A stretch of DNA of 64,000 bases from Yponomeuta sedellus (lineage: Eukaryota; Arthropoda; Insecta; Lepidoptera; Yponomeutidae): the NCBI GenBank assembly GCA_934045075.1, contig OW203734.1, forward strand, positions 17,961,680 through 18,025,679, written 5' to 3'. This document shows positions 52,906 through 63,908 of this stretch, one piece after another (within the stretch, counting starts at the first letter, position 1; every line of letters starts with the position of its first letter). The translations under genes and the position numbers were made by a program. The notes below the pieces were generated by a model. It searched no databases. It worked only from the letters and a program-made list of their open reading frames with translations, and was not told where the DNA came from.

Positions 52906-53218
52906 GTACGAGAAAGTGAATTCTCCTGTGACCAATTTAAGTAGAACAATCTCTATTTAGTCTCTTATGAGTGTTAAGGCGATAAACACCTGACGCTACT
53001 GATAGGTTCAGTTATTATTTTAATCCTTAACCAGCCATAGGTAATATGAGGTTTTCATTGTTTTTAGACTTTATTTTAAGTTGATAAGGTTTAATTTAAT
53101 GTGGGCACTATAATGCCATTGCTTGGCTAAGGGTAAGAAAATGTGACCTGTTTATGACCTGTTAAAATTTGCTGGTTATAAACAATCACAGTAACTATAA
53201 ATTTATATCATCGTACTA
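52906..53218. other. No gene recognised
   Basis: AT-rich interval; nothing supportable. Confidence 0.4.
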
Positions 53219-53475
53219 TGACGGCCTCGGTGGCGCAGCGGTTTGGCATGCTGACTGTAAAACCAAAGGTCTCGGGTTCGATCCCCGGTCGGGTCAAACT
53301 AGGAAACGAACTTTTCTAGTTTGTCTCGGGTCTTGGATGTTATCTATGTATTTATCGTATTAAATTTATCGTCGAGTTAGCACCTATAACACAAATCATT
53401 TAGTTGTACTTAGTATAAGGCTTACGAGATCTGCGTAATATGTCCATGAATATTTATTATTTTATTATTTATTTA
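53219..53475 (+). repeat. tRNA-derived SINE family C, complete
   Basis: Head CCTCGGTGGCGCAGCGGTTT with GGTTCGATCCCCGGTCGG, followed by the family-C body as at 32331, with few differences. Confidence 0.8.
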
Positions 53476-53954
53476 TTATTTTGTCCCTAGCCCATCGCCC
53501 TAGGCCTTCCACCTTGCCTTACTCCTAAAAAGAAGTTTACAGGATTATTTTAAATAATAATACAAAAGTAATTTGAAGACCATATATCGATTAAGTAAAT
53601 AATAACTACATACTGTCTTTACCTACTACCTCTGTATCAGCCATGCGTTATGCCCCATTTTGATTTGAATGCCAGAACTTTGGATTATTCAAATTGTATA
53701 ATGGTTCACCATTACGGCAATTACGCACCGTTTAAAATTACCTACAATTACTTAGCCGAAGTAACTTGTGAATAAACTTTCATGTTGGAAAGAAACTCCA
53801 TTTAAACTGCTCGGTACAGGTAGTAACAGTAATATCGTAACTCCTGTTAGCCTAAGTGAAAGTTTAAGAGCATGTTTCACTTACGACGTGGTTTATAGTC
53901 CTAAAAATATTAAATTAGGTACCTACTTACCTATCTGCATTGTATTTGTACCAT
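53476..53954. other. No gene recognised
   Basis: No supported feature. A 62-codon frame at 53768-53956 has no known domain. Confidence 0.35.
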
Positions 53955-53959
53955 GACTA

Positions 53960-54075
53960 CTACATTGTAGACTGAAAGAGGATGTAGCAACTGCGTAGCT
54001 GAGTGAGGAATGGCTTGGGCACACGAAGTGCAAAACAAAAGATTGACGAAAGAAATATATCGAGTGAATGTGAGT
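53960..54075 (+). pseudogene. RTE-like LINE fragment
   Basis: Reads RLKEDVATA, a stop, then EEWLGHTKCK and, after a shift, RLTKEIYRVNVSG, the same blocks as the fragment at 38470. About 35 codons, truncated on both sides. Confidence 0.5.
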
Positions 54076-54106
54076 GGACTTTAAGAGACGTCCTCGGCGG
54101 ACATAA

Positions 54107-54452
54107 ATAAATAATGCCTTTATTACCACTTAAAAAACATGAATTCTTATAATAAACTTTAAATTATAATTAAGGGTCCCCTCTGCGGGTGAAGGCCCCC
54201 TCCAGATAAGCCCAGCGGTCCCTAGCTCTAGCTACGCTCTCCCATGCTCTACCTGCGACAGCCACTATGCTGTCTGACCATCTCTTTTTTGGTCTGCCTC
54301 GGCTTCTTAAGTGGCCTCGCGGGTACCATTCTGTGACCTTTCTCGTCCATCTGTCGTCAGGTAGCCTCGCCACATGACCTGCGGATATACCTCGACCAAA
54401 CACCGGGCTATATTAGCTAAGAGAATCGCTTGTAGCCCCGGCTGCCTGAGCG
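54107..54452 (-). pseudogene. LINE C-terminal fragment, antisense
   Basis: Minus strand: CDSLRSLRQPGLQAILLANI in one frame, then AGHVARLPDDRWTRKVTEWY, GRPKKRWSDSIVAVAGRAWE and DRWAYLEGAFTRRGDP with a stop, followed by a short AT-rich 3' UTR. The R-P-K-K-R-W block is standard for the end of this LINE type. Confidence 0.75.
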
Positions 54453-54471
54453 ATCTTAAACTATCACAAAG

Positions 54472-54755
54472 GTTAAGCAACATAGGGCGCATTCAGTGCG
54501 TGGTAACCGTCTGCGACTAACGCTAGTGGCATTTTGCCGAGCGGTTCTGTTCTTTGCAAGGCACGTTAAGGCTGCCGTCGACAGATGGCAGTCGTTAAAC
54601 CAAGTCAGAGGCCTTAGTGCGGCTTGAAAACTTCTGACAGTAAGACCAGCCACTTGCAAGCCTCCACCAATCTGGACTTGACCCCCGCGGTGGAGAATGG
54701 CTTATACCTTCTTCAGGGAAGAGACCCGCGCCCCTCGGTGGGGACATAATGTTAA
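54472..54755 (+). repeat. LINE 3' end, (GATGAT) family
   Basis: GGTTAAGCAACATAGGGCGC to CTCGGTGGGGACATAATG. It lacks the GATGAT tail and directly abuts the antisense LINE at 54452. Confidence 0.7.
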
Positions 54756-55056
54756 AATTTTGTATTAAAAATGTTAAAATTCATGGTCTTCCTTTTATTT
54801 CTGATAGTATGTTATTATGCAAAAAATAATCCCTATGATGAAGCCTTCCGATCGGTGTGATAAAGCTACTGGGTAATTTTTTTTTCTCGTGTAGCGGGTT
54901 CAATTCCCGGTACAACCGTGTAAAAATTTAAAAATCTATAAATGCAGTTTAGATTGTTTTTGAAATTAAAATAATGTCTTATTTCAGTAAAATGTTCCAT
55001 CTACAATATTAAAGGTACTTTCCCTCCATGTGGCATTGCCGTGTGACGCCCTTTAT
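54756..55056. other. No gene; B-box-like motif
   Basis: GCGGGTTCAATTCCCGGTAC at 54896 looks like a pol III B box from a decayed SINE. Nothing else. Confidence 0.35.
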
Positions 55057-55145
55057 AGACGACCTCTGTGGCGCAGCGGTAATGCATCTGCTCACCATGC
55101 AAGAGGTCCCGGGTTCAAACCCCGACTGGGGATTAAAAAAACCCA
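55057..55145 (+). repeat. SINE family B head
   Basis: GACGACCTCTGTGGCGCAGC, then ATGCAAGAGGTCCCGGG and TTCAAACCCCGACTGG with an A-rich linker. The body that follows in other copies is missing. Confidence 0.7.
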
Positions 55146-55499
55146 TCTAGATGTAAATTATTACAAACCTAGTTTATTGCGTGGAATAGCACATAGTAAA
55201 GTTTTTATCCCGAGCAACAGGCAACGGCTAGTAAGGTTGCATTACATTGAAATTACGTATGCCGTTCGTATTATGTATCCTTGATTGAGGACACAACCAT
55301 TGGTATTATTTATCTACCAATATTTATTTTTTGTAGTTGACATCAAACGGCACGGCGCATAAATTGAATTCCTATAACGTTTTGGACGTGAAACTGGCAA
55401 AGGAGTGCAAGAAAACAAAATATAACGGAATATCATAACATCATCATTCATTGAAATGCATTGAAATTTATTAAATAGTTTGAGACTTTGTATTTTGAG
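55146..55499. other. No gene recognised
   Basis: AT-rich interval; nothing supportable. Confidence 0.35.
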
Positions 55500-55672
55500 T
55501 TGAAGGCCTTATGGACGGCTTGATTACTCCTGACAATAAGACCCGGCACTGTCTTACAATCCACCAACCCGGACTTGTGGAGAATGGTGGAGAATGGCCT
55601 AACCTTTTTGCGATGCAGGAAGAAACCCGTGTCCCAGCAGTGGGGACATACAAGGGTTGATATCGAATGCAT
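55500..55672 (+). repeat. LINE 3' end, (GATGAT) family, diverged
   Basis: GAAGGCCTTATGGACGGCTT, ACAATCCACCAACCCGG and CAGTGGGGACATACAAGGG. An old copy. Confidence 0.6.
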
Positions 55673-56072
55673 TGAACCTTAAATTTCCTATCTATTGTGT
55701 AAAATAAACAATGTTCTTAAGATCAACAATCTAGATTAAAGGAGACTTTGCGTTCAGCGCTAAGCCCTAAACTTTAAGATGAACTTACGGAAGAAAATCT
55801 GTAAAATTTCGCAACTTACCGACTCTTGTCGGCGTAAAGTCGGTCCGCGGAACGTTTCTCAAGTTCCAGAACTTATAGGTCTTTTGAGTGACCTAGTTGT
55901 AAATATAACCTATGAAGAGTAATGAAGTGGTCTGAATGGAGTACCACTTTCTTATTTCGCTTAGCAGTTCCGAGAAAACGCTTGGTTTTTTTTTCTTTAT
56001 TTCAAATAGAAACAGAACAATATAATTCAATCATTTATTGCTGACCAAGTGTAAATGGGTAGTAGATCATCT
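55673..56072. other. No gene recognised
   Basis: No supported feature. Confidence 0.35.
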
Positions 56073-56285
56073 GACGACCTCTGTGGCGTAGCGGTAGCGC
56101 GTCTGCCTACCATGCAAGAGGTCCCGGGTTCGAATCCCGGCTGGAAACAAAAAAAAAAAAAGTCCAGGTCTTGGATGTTTACATGTTTGTGATGTCGTTG
56201 TTTCTGGTTCCCACGACACAGGGTATCCTAGTGTGGGGTCAGAAGCAATGTATGTGCCTGTATGTAAATGTTATGTTATGTTATA
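56073..56285 (+). repeat. tRNA-derived SINE family B, complete
   Basis: Head GACGACCTCTGTGGCGTAGC, ATGCAAGAGGTCCCGGG and TTCGAATCCCGGCTGG, an A-rich linker, the body (TCTTGGATGTTTACATG, AGTGTGGGGTCAGAAGC), and a tail of ATGTT units. Confidence 0.82.
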
Positions 56286-56373
56286 TATATTTCATCGTAA
56301 ATTAGGACCTAGAAAGAAAGAATTACATCAACAGTTACACAAAACATTAGACATACTGACTATTTAAGACATT

Positions 56374-56626
56374 CGTCGTCAGGCTATAGGTACTAGTCAA
56401 TTGCTGGACATAGCCCTCCCCTAAAGAGCGCCCCGTTGTGCTATCATAGGGAGTAATGCCCATAATCCCAATGCTGGGCATGCGGGTTGGGGATCGCAGT
56501 TCGGTGGAATTGTACTGCAGCGGGCGCTGCTGCCCACCCCCCGGTTTGTGTCCCTTAGTCGCCTTTTACGACACCCGCGAGAAGAATTGGGTTGGTGCTT
56601 TTCTCTAGGCCGACACCACACAGCAG
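56374..56626 (-). repeat. LINE 3' end, (GAAGAA) family, with 12-bp target duplication
   Basis: ATTTAAGACATT at 56362-56373 and 56627-56638 encloses a 253-bp copy of the 3' end seen at 39490 and 49603. The tail microsatellite is reduced to CGTCGTC in plus orientation. Confidence 0.8.
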
Positions 56627-56638
56627 ATTTAAGACATT

Positions 56639-57689
56639 GAAACGCCACAAAACAAAGTACTTAACAAAAAAATTACAAACAGTGGGCACGGTGTGTCTCT
56701 ACTGCTGCAATAGGCAGCTGACTCACCATACGGCCGAGGACCTGGTTACCCTTTACGGCTATTGCAAAATGGGTAAGCCTTACATCTAACATCTTTGTAG
56801 CATGTTACGTAGTATTAATATTATATATATAGGTACAATTCTTAGCATTTAAGAATTCATCCAGTCAATAAACGCCTTTTACTACGTACATTTATGTACC
56901 TTTTATCTAATTATAAAACGTATTAATTTTCTACTCCGTACAAGACATAAACTCACACAAATGTATGCCGGTGGTGAAGGCTGAGACCAGGGCGTCGATT
57001 CTCTTAAATGACAAACAATGTTCGAGCAATGGCATGACAAGAGTAATGCCAACGCATGACATTACAACAACCGTATTCCACTACCTTTTACATGAATTAC
57101 TCTGGCTCTGTCGCTGTATGAACCTTGTCATGCTCTTGTCATACTCATGCAGTTTAACTGTGCTACTCGGCCGGTCAACCGGTATTGCCACTTTGTGAAC
57201 TGGAAATTCTACCTTAATATTCGGAGCACAAAAACGTTGCTTGTAAGGATTGTATCTGCATTAAATTACTTATATTTCAGTTTTTTATAACTTCGTAATC
57301 TTTAGAGGGTTTTAATCACAACAAAGCTATCAAAATTGTATTTATTTGTTAGAAATTTGGCTGTTTGTGAAGTTATCCAAATCCAAGCGTAAAAAACAAG
57401 CAAACTAATCTGTACAGTATCACGTGACCATCAATTGTTAAGTATGTTGCCAGATCGTAAATTTTAATACAAAAACTGTACTATTTGGCTTTCGCCAGTA
57501 ACTTTTTTGTGCGACCGCCCTCACTGTACATGTTCGACTATTTTTAGTCATAAAAATGGTTTGTTTCCGAAATTATCTAACGTAACGTTTCAAGCAAGAC
57601 TTTATCATTAATATCAATATCTAACATACGACATATAGTAAGCATAGCACAAGTCGTGTTTAGTTCTAAATAAATAAAATAAAGTATTT
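56639..57689. other. Intergenic; one weak exon candidate
   Basis: 56639-56771 is open and reads TVGTVCLYCCNRQLTHHTAE, then DLVTLYGYCKM before GGGTAAGC, a possible splice donor. No family is recognised and the acceptor side is unclear. 56990-57150 has partly inverted CATGACAAGAGTAATG-like motifs. Nothing else is seen. Confidence 0.25.
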
Positions 57690-58130
57690 TTAACCGACTT
57701 AAAAAAAGGAGGAGGTTATCAATTCGATGCATATATTCCTTTTTTTACTATGTTTTCTCATATCCTTGTCAAATATTAACCGATTTGGATAAATTTTATT
57801 TTGTTCGACTAGGTATAGCATCCCATTGGTTTCATTTTAATTTGGTGAAGATCTGATGAAGACTTTCAGATATGAAGAAAAGGCGTAATGAGGCCCATCC
57901 ATTAGTAATATGCATATTATGTTTCAGAAAATATAGCGTAAAATTGGTCCCAGGGTAATCTGGTAATGTTCTGTTGAAGACCCTGAGATGGAAATTGAGA
58001 ACTTCAAATTTTAAGGCAATAAAATTAAGTTATGTTTTGATGTAAGAAACACTTTGTTCATCAAATACTTTCATTCAGTATTTATTGACATTCTCTGTGT
58101 CTGTTCGACATTGTAACGACGTTGAACCTA
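57690..58130. repeat. Dispersed lepidopteran repeat ('ACCGACTT' type)
   Basis: TTTTAACCGACTTAAAAAAA, GGAGGAGGTTATCAATTCG, ATTAACCGATTTGGATAAA and TTTGGTGAAGATCTGATGAA. I know this block as widespread in Lepidoptera. The element class is uncertain and the right border unclear. Confidence 0.45.
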
Positions 58131-60126
58131 GAAATCCGGAATTTAAGTTGAAATATGTAGTTTCCTAGGGTAGCAAACCCTAGAAAAATCAAGAGCCAGA
58201 TGTAGAATAGCCCAATAACACCTATAAGCGTAAGGTACCGTTGCACTTATTAAACCAGAATATAAGTCAAAATACACAATTTTACTGTCGTGGCTGTTAT
58301 TCCCTTAGTAAAAAATATACTACATGCAATAGTTATTAAAGCCACATTGTCTATTTAAAAAAAATAAAATAACAAATAAAATCCGACTTCTGTACAAAAT
58401 ACGCAGCAGAGAGACGCCTACCTACTCTCTTTATTTTTAATTCTATTCATCTTAAGGCTGTCTGAAAGAGATAGCTCTCAGCGATAAGACGGCCAATTCC
58501 ACACTGTGTGAATTAGATATTTCAGCATTTCATGTAGGTTCAAAGTGTATGGTGTGTACGGTCCTAAAGTAACCGGAATAAACTACATAGGCTTTACAAG
58601 ATAACGAGTAAGTCTACAAACTAGTAACTAGTCTACAATATAGTCTACAAACGTAAAAAAAGGAAGATTTCGTACTAATTCTATTGAAATTTAAATAAAC
58701 TTTTAAGATTTGTAATAAGGAGGCGCAAGTAGTTCTACGGAATCCTATGATGCGCGTGGCCCGACACGCACTTGACCGAAGTTTGGGCGAAATATTTGAT
58801 TAAATATATTTGATCTTACCAAATATGAACTGAAACAGAAACTTAAACACTCTTTCTTATGATCGAACATTTTTGAAATTGATGTGATAATAGCTCATTT
58901 TTCTCACCTTCCGTTATGCTTCCTAGTACAAACTTTTAACACACATCACTACCATGCACAAATATACACTCATCCTACCTTTTCACACACCCTCTGCTCA
59001 GTGGCTGAAACCCGAATCCAAGACTCCGGTCGTAGGGCTGAGCAGACACACACATGCACACACAGTTATATACACGTACATTTTAGTCTCTTTTATATAA
59101 ATTCACACACAGTTATATACACGTACATTTTAGTCTCTTTTATATAAGTTTTGCAAACATCTGTCATTTTTTATACTAACTTTACACCTTATGCTGATGA
59201 TGCGTCGAATATAATACCGTTCTTTTGTAGACCGGGAGGCCTGGAAACCTAAGATACAGATCTTTTGATCTAGTCTAAGCTCCAGTCTTTCCACAAATAG
59301 TGCATTCTGTTGTATTGTTTTATTTATCCAATGTTATTTTGAATACGAATGTAATTTGGGGACAGAAAAATTTTAGCTTATTTACAATCGGGCTACAATA
59401 ATTCCAGCTCCGAAGTAATATTAATTATTTCATTTATCTAAAATATCGTATCGTATACCTTTTAACTCCAAACCGTATACCTTTTCAAGCAAACCGGCGT
59501 ACTAAATGGTAAGCACAGACTGGCAACACTATTAGTTTGACAAATTTAGTCTGTGTGAAGTAGACCTATCGTAATTCGTACCTACGACGATTTCTAATTT
59601 GTGACATACGTCGGTTAAAATAAAGTTTCAGTTATTAAACTCTTCTTATCAAACCTTTCGTTAGTGTACAAAGTGAAAATGAAGTGTTTGTGTATTAATT
59701 GAGCATCGAAATCGGCATGAAATGTAAAGAACGAAGCCAATACCGAACGAATGAAAGTCGTGTCATCGAGACTTCTTTGTATGCAGGCTTTGGTGAGTGT
59801 AAAAGAAACATTGATGTGGTCCTTATCCTTATAACACCCCGTTGGATTCCAGCATGGTACTGGAAAATATGTATCACTATTTATCTCTGTAAATTACTGG
59901 TGTGCAATAAATAATTCTCTATATATCTATGTAATTATCATAGCCACTGTTTCTTTACTGTGGACATCAATCATCCAGCCCGTTCTCGTTCACTGCGAGG
60001 CATAGGTCCTCCGCCATCCTCATCCAGCCACTGCAAGCAATATGAATGTAGACAAAGGGTACTAGTACCACGATGTAGTAATTTTCGTGCTTATTTATGA
60101 AGCTAAATATCACAATCCTATGTGGT
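58131..60126. other. 2 kb without recognised genes; small repeats
   Basis: 58450-58505 is an old LINE 3' UTR (GAGATAGCTCTCAGCGATAA). 59058-59147 is a tandem duplication of about 46 bp (CACACACAGTTATATACACG). 59240-59375 is a tail related to 49313 (CCTAAGATACAGATCTTTTG). No coding gene is supported. Confidence 0.45.
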
Positions 60127-60195
60127 AACAGTTAATATTGATGTGATGTATATACATCACATCAATATTAACTGTTAGAACTTATATAAGTTCTA
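60127..60195. repeat. Two adjacent perfect palindromes
   Basis: 60127-60176 is a perfect 50-bp inverted repeat with 24-bp arms (AACAGTTAATATTGATGTGA ...) and a two-base centre. Directly after it, TAGAACTTATATAAGTTCTA is a perfect 20-bp palindrome, sharing about one base with the first. Confidence 0.9.
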
Positions 60196-60283
60196 GGTGT
60201 GATCACTTCATTGGATAAACATTGGATAAAGAAATCCTTCTTTAAAATGTGTGTATTATAGTCACAAATATAACTTCTTTCAG

Positions 60284-60431
60284 AGAACCGTCTTCATCTT
60301 CAGCATGGCAGGGGTCTCCACTGATTGGGTCATTGACTTCCACTCCCAATGGAAGGCTTACGCTTGTGGAGGCAAAGAGCCAAGATTCCTACGAAACAAT
60401 CTGCATTTATAAACAAAATTTGTTTATATAA
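60284..60431 (+). CDS. Possible host exon, Ser-rich
   Basis: After the good acceptor AACTTCTTTCAG, one frame is open for 48 codons (EPSSSSAWQGSPLIGSLTST, then PNGRLTLVEAKSQDSYETIC) to a stop at 60431. Codon use and composition look more like coding sequence than the surroundings. No convincing donor lies before the stop, so it may be a terminal exon. I do not recognise the protein; chance cannot be excluded. Confidence 0.3.
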
Positions 60432-60599
60432 ATACATGCTTACCTGTCCGGGATCCAGAAGTGAGTATTATGTTATGTTGAGGCCATGTATGTGTCTAAA
60501 GGCTGGTTCCTGAATTGAGAAATACACTCAGTAAATACTTTGCTGAGAAATTCTTAGAGACAGCACTACAGTTGAGTTTTAACTTAGCGAAATTGTCAA

Positions 60600-60682
60600 T
60601 TCTATAAATACATAGCGAGCCCCAATGGGAATCGAACTGATGACCTCTGTTTTCATAGTTAGCCACTGGGACATCGACAATA
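60600..60682 (-). repeat. tRNA-like SINE fragment
   Basis: The minus strand reads GTCCCAGTGGCTAACTATGA (A-box region) and TCAGTTCGATTCCCATTGGG (B box). A tRNA-derived head without a clear body. Confidence 0.45.
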
Positions 60683-60934
60683 TATAGAAGCTATGTAGTT
60701 ATTTATTAGGTATTTATGTAAGAAGGTTATTTATTACTTATGTATTGTATATGTATGTATTTATATTTCTTTGATGGTTTATGAATAAACTTCATTTACT
60801 TATTAGAATTTATTAATATAATTTATATATTTATTGGGTAGATATTTATCTTGATAGGATTTTGTTATCTGTGTGTGTAGTGTATGTTGTGCACATGCAT
60901 AGACCTGTTTCACATCTCCACTCCGAATCCCCAA

Positions 60935-61010
60935 GGTTTGCTGGAAGAAATCTCTCACAGAGATAAGCTCGCCTTTGTACATGTATTTTCTTAAATTTAT
61001 TATTTATGTT
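60935..61010 (+). repeat. LINE 3' UTR fragment
   Basis: GGTTTGCTGGAAGAAATCTC, then AGATAAGCTCGCCTTTGTAC. The sense counterpart of the piece at 52060-52120 and a relative of the motif at 30990. Confidence 0.6.
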
Positions 61011-61316
61011 TTAAAGTATGATAATAATAATAGTTGTCAAACAATACCATACATAGCATTATTGCTATACTACACATATGTGTACCATAGCAATAATGCT
61101 ACATAGATAATGTCATTAAATTCATGCCTTGTAATCAAATATTGTTAGAAGTCAGGAATCCAAGTTATTGATAATAATATAAAATTATTTTAAATAATAA
61201 AATATTTATTTACAACACTGAGAAAACATGTGATAAACACAATTTTAAGAAGAATCTGTTTTGGTTGTTATAATAAACTATGATTTGCACCTTAAGTCAC
61301 ATTTCTTTCTCCACAG

Positions 61317-61423
61317 CCTCTCCACAAGAACTTGCTACAGTGCCACACCCTCGAATAAGTCCCGGCGTCTGCGCTCAACACTCTGCACACAAGACGTTCT
61401 CGGCGTCAGCTTCCAAATTCTGA
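61317..61423 (+). CDS. Possible terminal host exon
   Basis: Follows a strong acceptor (TTTCTTTCTCCACAG). With two bases completing an incoming codon it reads SPQELATVPHPRISPGVCAQ, then HSAHKTFSASASKF and TGA at 61421-61423. AATAAA occurs about 100 bp later (61526). The stretch is distinctly less AT-rich than its surroundings. No protein family is recognised. It might belong to the same gene as 60284, but no donor linking them is evident. Confidence 0.35.
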
Positions 61424-61858
61424 AAATTGAAGAATTCTAGTAGGGATTTGTTCAGAGGTTTCGAAACTGACAGTAGCTAGTCAGAGCAGGGTCACACTCA
61501 TTTGCAGTTTTGGTGTTACTTTGAAATAAATCTTTTGATTTGATTGAAAGCCACTTCCTTTTTTTAATTTTGAACAATTTAGGTACTTATGTGAAATAAT
61601 TTTGTATTGTTACTTCTATTTTTTTTATGTTTGAGTGAGGTTGTAACCAATAAAACTTGTTTTTAAATACATATGTGCTTTTTACAATAATTATCAAACC
61701 TTACCTAAATCTGTAAATTACTCCACTTCTCAGTCCTCTCTCAAATGTAAGTGGAGGCCGAGTGTGTGGCTTTGCCATAGATTGGCATTATGAGTAGAGT
61801 ACGGTGTCCTGGCATGCATACACATAATGTTCAAATCTAAAACAGGCAATATACCATC
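61424..61858. other. No gene recognised
   Basis: Only a possible poly(A) signal near 61526; otherwise AT-rich. Confidence 0.35.
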
Positions 61859-62108
61859 ACAGTCTATTTATTCTTACTTGTCCAATTTAGTAAACAAGAT
61901 TCTAACCTTTAAATTGAGATTAGATGCCTAAACTAGACATTTTCTCGCAAATTCATGAACTATGTTTATAAAATTGGCAGCATGTTATCTAAAAGAGTGT
62001 TCCAAGTTACTTCATTTTATGGAAATATGGCAGTTTTGGACTAAAAAGTTACAGTTTACGGGAAGAATCTTGTTTACTAAATTGGACAAGTAAGAATAAA
62101 TAGACTGT
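61859..62108. mobile_element. 250-bp MITE with 45-bp perfect inverted ends
   Basis: Left arm 61859-61903 (ACAGTCTATTTATTCTTACT ...) and right arm 62064-62108 are exact reverse complements. The interior is non-coding. No clear target duplication is visible, so exact ends may be off by a few bases. Confidence 0.82.
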
Positions 62109-62466
62109 ACATGGATTGTGTTTTATATAGCTACATGGAAACTAGCCCATACATACTTAGGTACTTACAAATCCAACATGTGGGGAGTGGTACCCCTTTC
62201 TATTGAGAAACCGCTCTTCACGGAGTGCTGCACGAAGGATGCATGCCATGGCATCAATTCAGCCCCGCAGTTCATCAATTTCGAATTGTCTAGAATAAAA
62301 AAACAATAATTGAAATTGAATTCAAGTTATTTAGTAACTTTTCTACGTTTATGCTTGAGCTTGTATAACTTCGATTTGATGAGATGCACTTCTCTCTACT
62401 CCAGTAGGTAGGTGGCAATGACAATTTTTTTTAACAATACAATGATGTGTGGTACAGTGCCACTCA
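62109..62466. other. No gene recognised
   Basis: A 63-codon frame (62118-62309) lacks recognisable domains. Nothing else. Confidence 0.35.
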
Positions 62467-62715
62467 GGGCGGTGGTAGCAGAGCGGTGTAGAACGCCGGC
62501 CTCTCAATCGGGAGTTCGTGGGTTCAAACCCCGGCATGTACCAATGACTTTGTTTTCTAAGTTATGTACATTTGTGAAATTATAGTAGCAATACCACTCG
62601 CTGACGGTGAAGGAAAACATTGTAAGGAAACTCTAGTGTCTGAAGTGTTAACGTACCTCAGCGCTTGCTACGTACAATGGCCCAACTATGAGGCTAAGTG
62701 CGGAAATCTCAGGTC
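62467..62715 (+). repeat. tRNA-derived SINE family D joined to a LINE 3' UTR piece
   Basis: Head GGGCGGTGGTAGCAGAGCGG and GTGGGTTCAAACCCCGGC, then TGACTTTGTTTTCTAAGTTA, CTCGCTGACGGTGAAGG and GTTAACGTACCTCAGCGC. From about 62665, TACAATGGCCCAACTATGAG matches the 3' UTR of the LINE fragment at 36485 in the opposite orientation. Confidence 0.75.
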
Positions 62716-63683
62716 TAACTAACTAAAAGTGCCACTCACATGTTTCAGTGTCAAGTTACACATTTTTACTTATCTGTCCCGAAATTAGGTACCTACATAA
62801 TTACAAAATAGGTCTTTTGCATACCACAGAAATCTAGAAGTATTATGTTTTTATTCTAATACCTTGACACTGTGAAGGACACTTTGCCCTACTAGGGCCT
62901 GATATGAGCCTGTCACAAGAAAAGACGGCGATGAATGTCCGTAGGAGAAAGATTATACCTAACTTACTAAAAAGTAATCCAAGAGACGACCACCTCAAAC
63001 TATTTATATTGAACTCATGTAAGTAACATACCTTTATTATAGGGGATATCCCGACTTGCCTCTGCTCCTGGGGTATCAATGGGATTAATTCGTCCGCCAA
63101 ATGCCTCAACCCATGTTTGGAAACACGGAAGGTTTTTGTGAACTCTGATTGTTGGAACGATTGCCGAAACGCGTGAAACCGACGTCTATTTCAGCGCTCT
63201 TGTACTCTGCGCTTCGCCCTGTTGACTATTTGTGATAATCGCTATCATAAACCGAGTGAAGAAGTATTAATTTTATTAAAAAAATACTTTTTAACCTTCT
63301 TCGTCACAACTGCCAGTGAGCAATCATACCGAAAAAGCTACTGTTGTTCAAAGATACGAATATTGCAGCTGTCAGGTAGCTGTCATGCAGTTATATAGCT
63401 CAATGAAACGTCAAATAAGGAGTAGCATACGGATTTGACAGCCAGACTGTTACCAAGAAACTGTAATTTTGTAGGAGCATACGAAAGTGGCTCCATGTAG
63501 CTCTACGGTACCTGTCATGTCGTTCATTGGTCGTTAAATGGAACATTTGTGCTTAGTGGAATACCGCTAGCGTAAAACCTTGTAATTGGACTACCGATGA
63601 ACTCCTTGAGAACTGTAATGTTGTTGAGTAGAATCGGGGCCCAGGTTGCCACTAGCCACGGTCACCACAAACTTCTTTCCATT
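62716..63683. other. No gene recognised
   Basis: The minus-strand open frame at 62843-63109 has no domain. Nothing supportable. Confidence 0.35.
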
Positions 63684-63850
63684 CATTATTACTATTATTA
63701 TTATTTTAATTCTTTATTACACTAATTACATGAGTAAATGTACAAGGGCGGGCTTAATGCAAGAAGCATTCTCTTCCAGCAAAACCTTTGGTGTTGAAGA
63801 GACTGGCAAAGTGTAGTGCAGGAAAAGAAGGTGAAATGCTATGATAAACT
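63684..63850 (-). repeat. LINE 3' end, antisense
   Basis: The plus strand begins with ATTATTACTATTATTATTAT (tail in antisense), then TTCTTTATTACACTAATTAC and CATTCTCTTCCAGCAAAACC, the antisense of the common 3' UTR motif. Confidence 0.6.
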
Positions 63851-63895
63851 TACATAAACATAGGGAGATTCATTAAGTTAGACCTACAGGGGCAA

Positions 63896-63908
63896 GGGGG
63901 GGGGGGGG
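63896..63908 (+). repeat. G13 homopolymer
   Basis: Thirteen consecutive G after GGGGCAA. Could form a quadruplex; also a likely site of length error. Confidence 0.85.

Larger units (their letters stand above)
60432..61316. other. No gene; tRNA-like and LINE remains
   Basis: Apart from the pieces at 60600 and 60935 there is a hairpin at 61050-61105 (TAGCATTATTGCTAT against ATAGCAATAATGCTA) and AT-rich filler. Confidence 0.4.
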
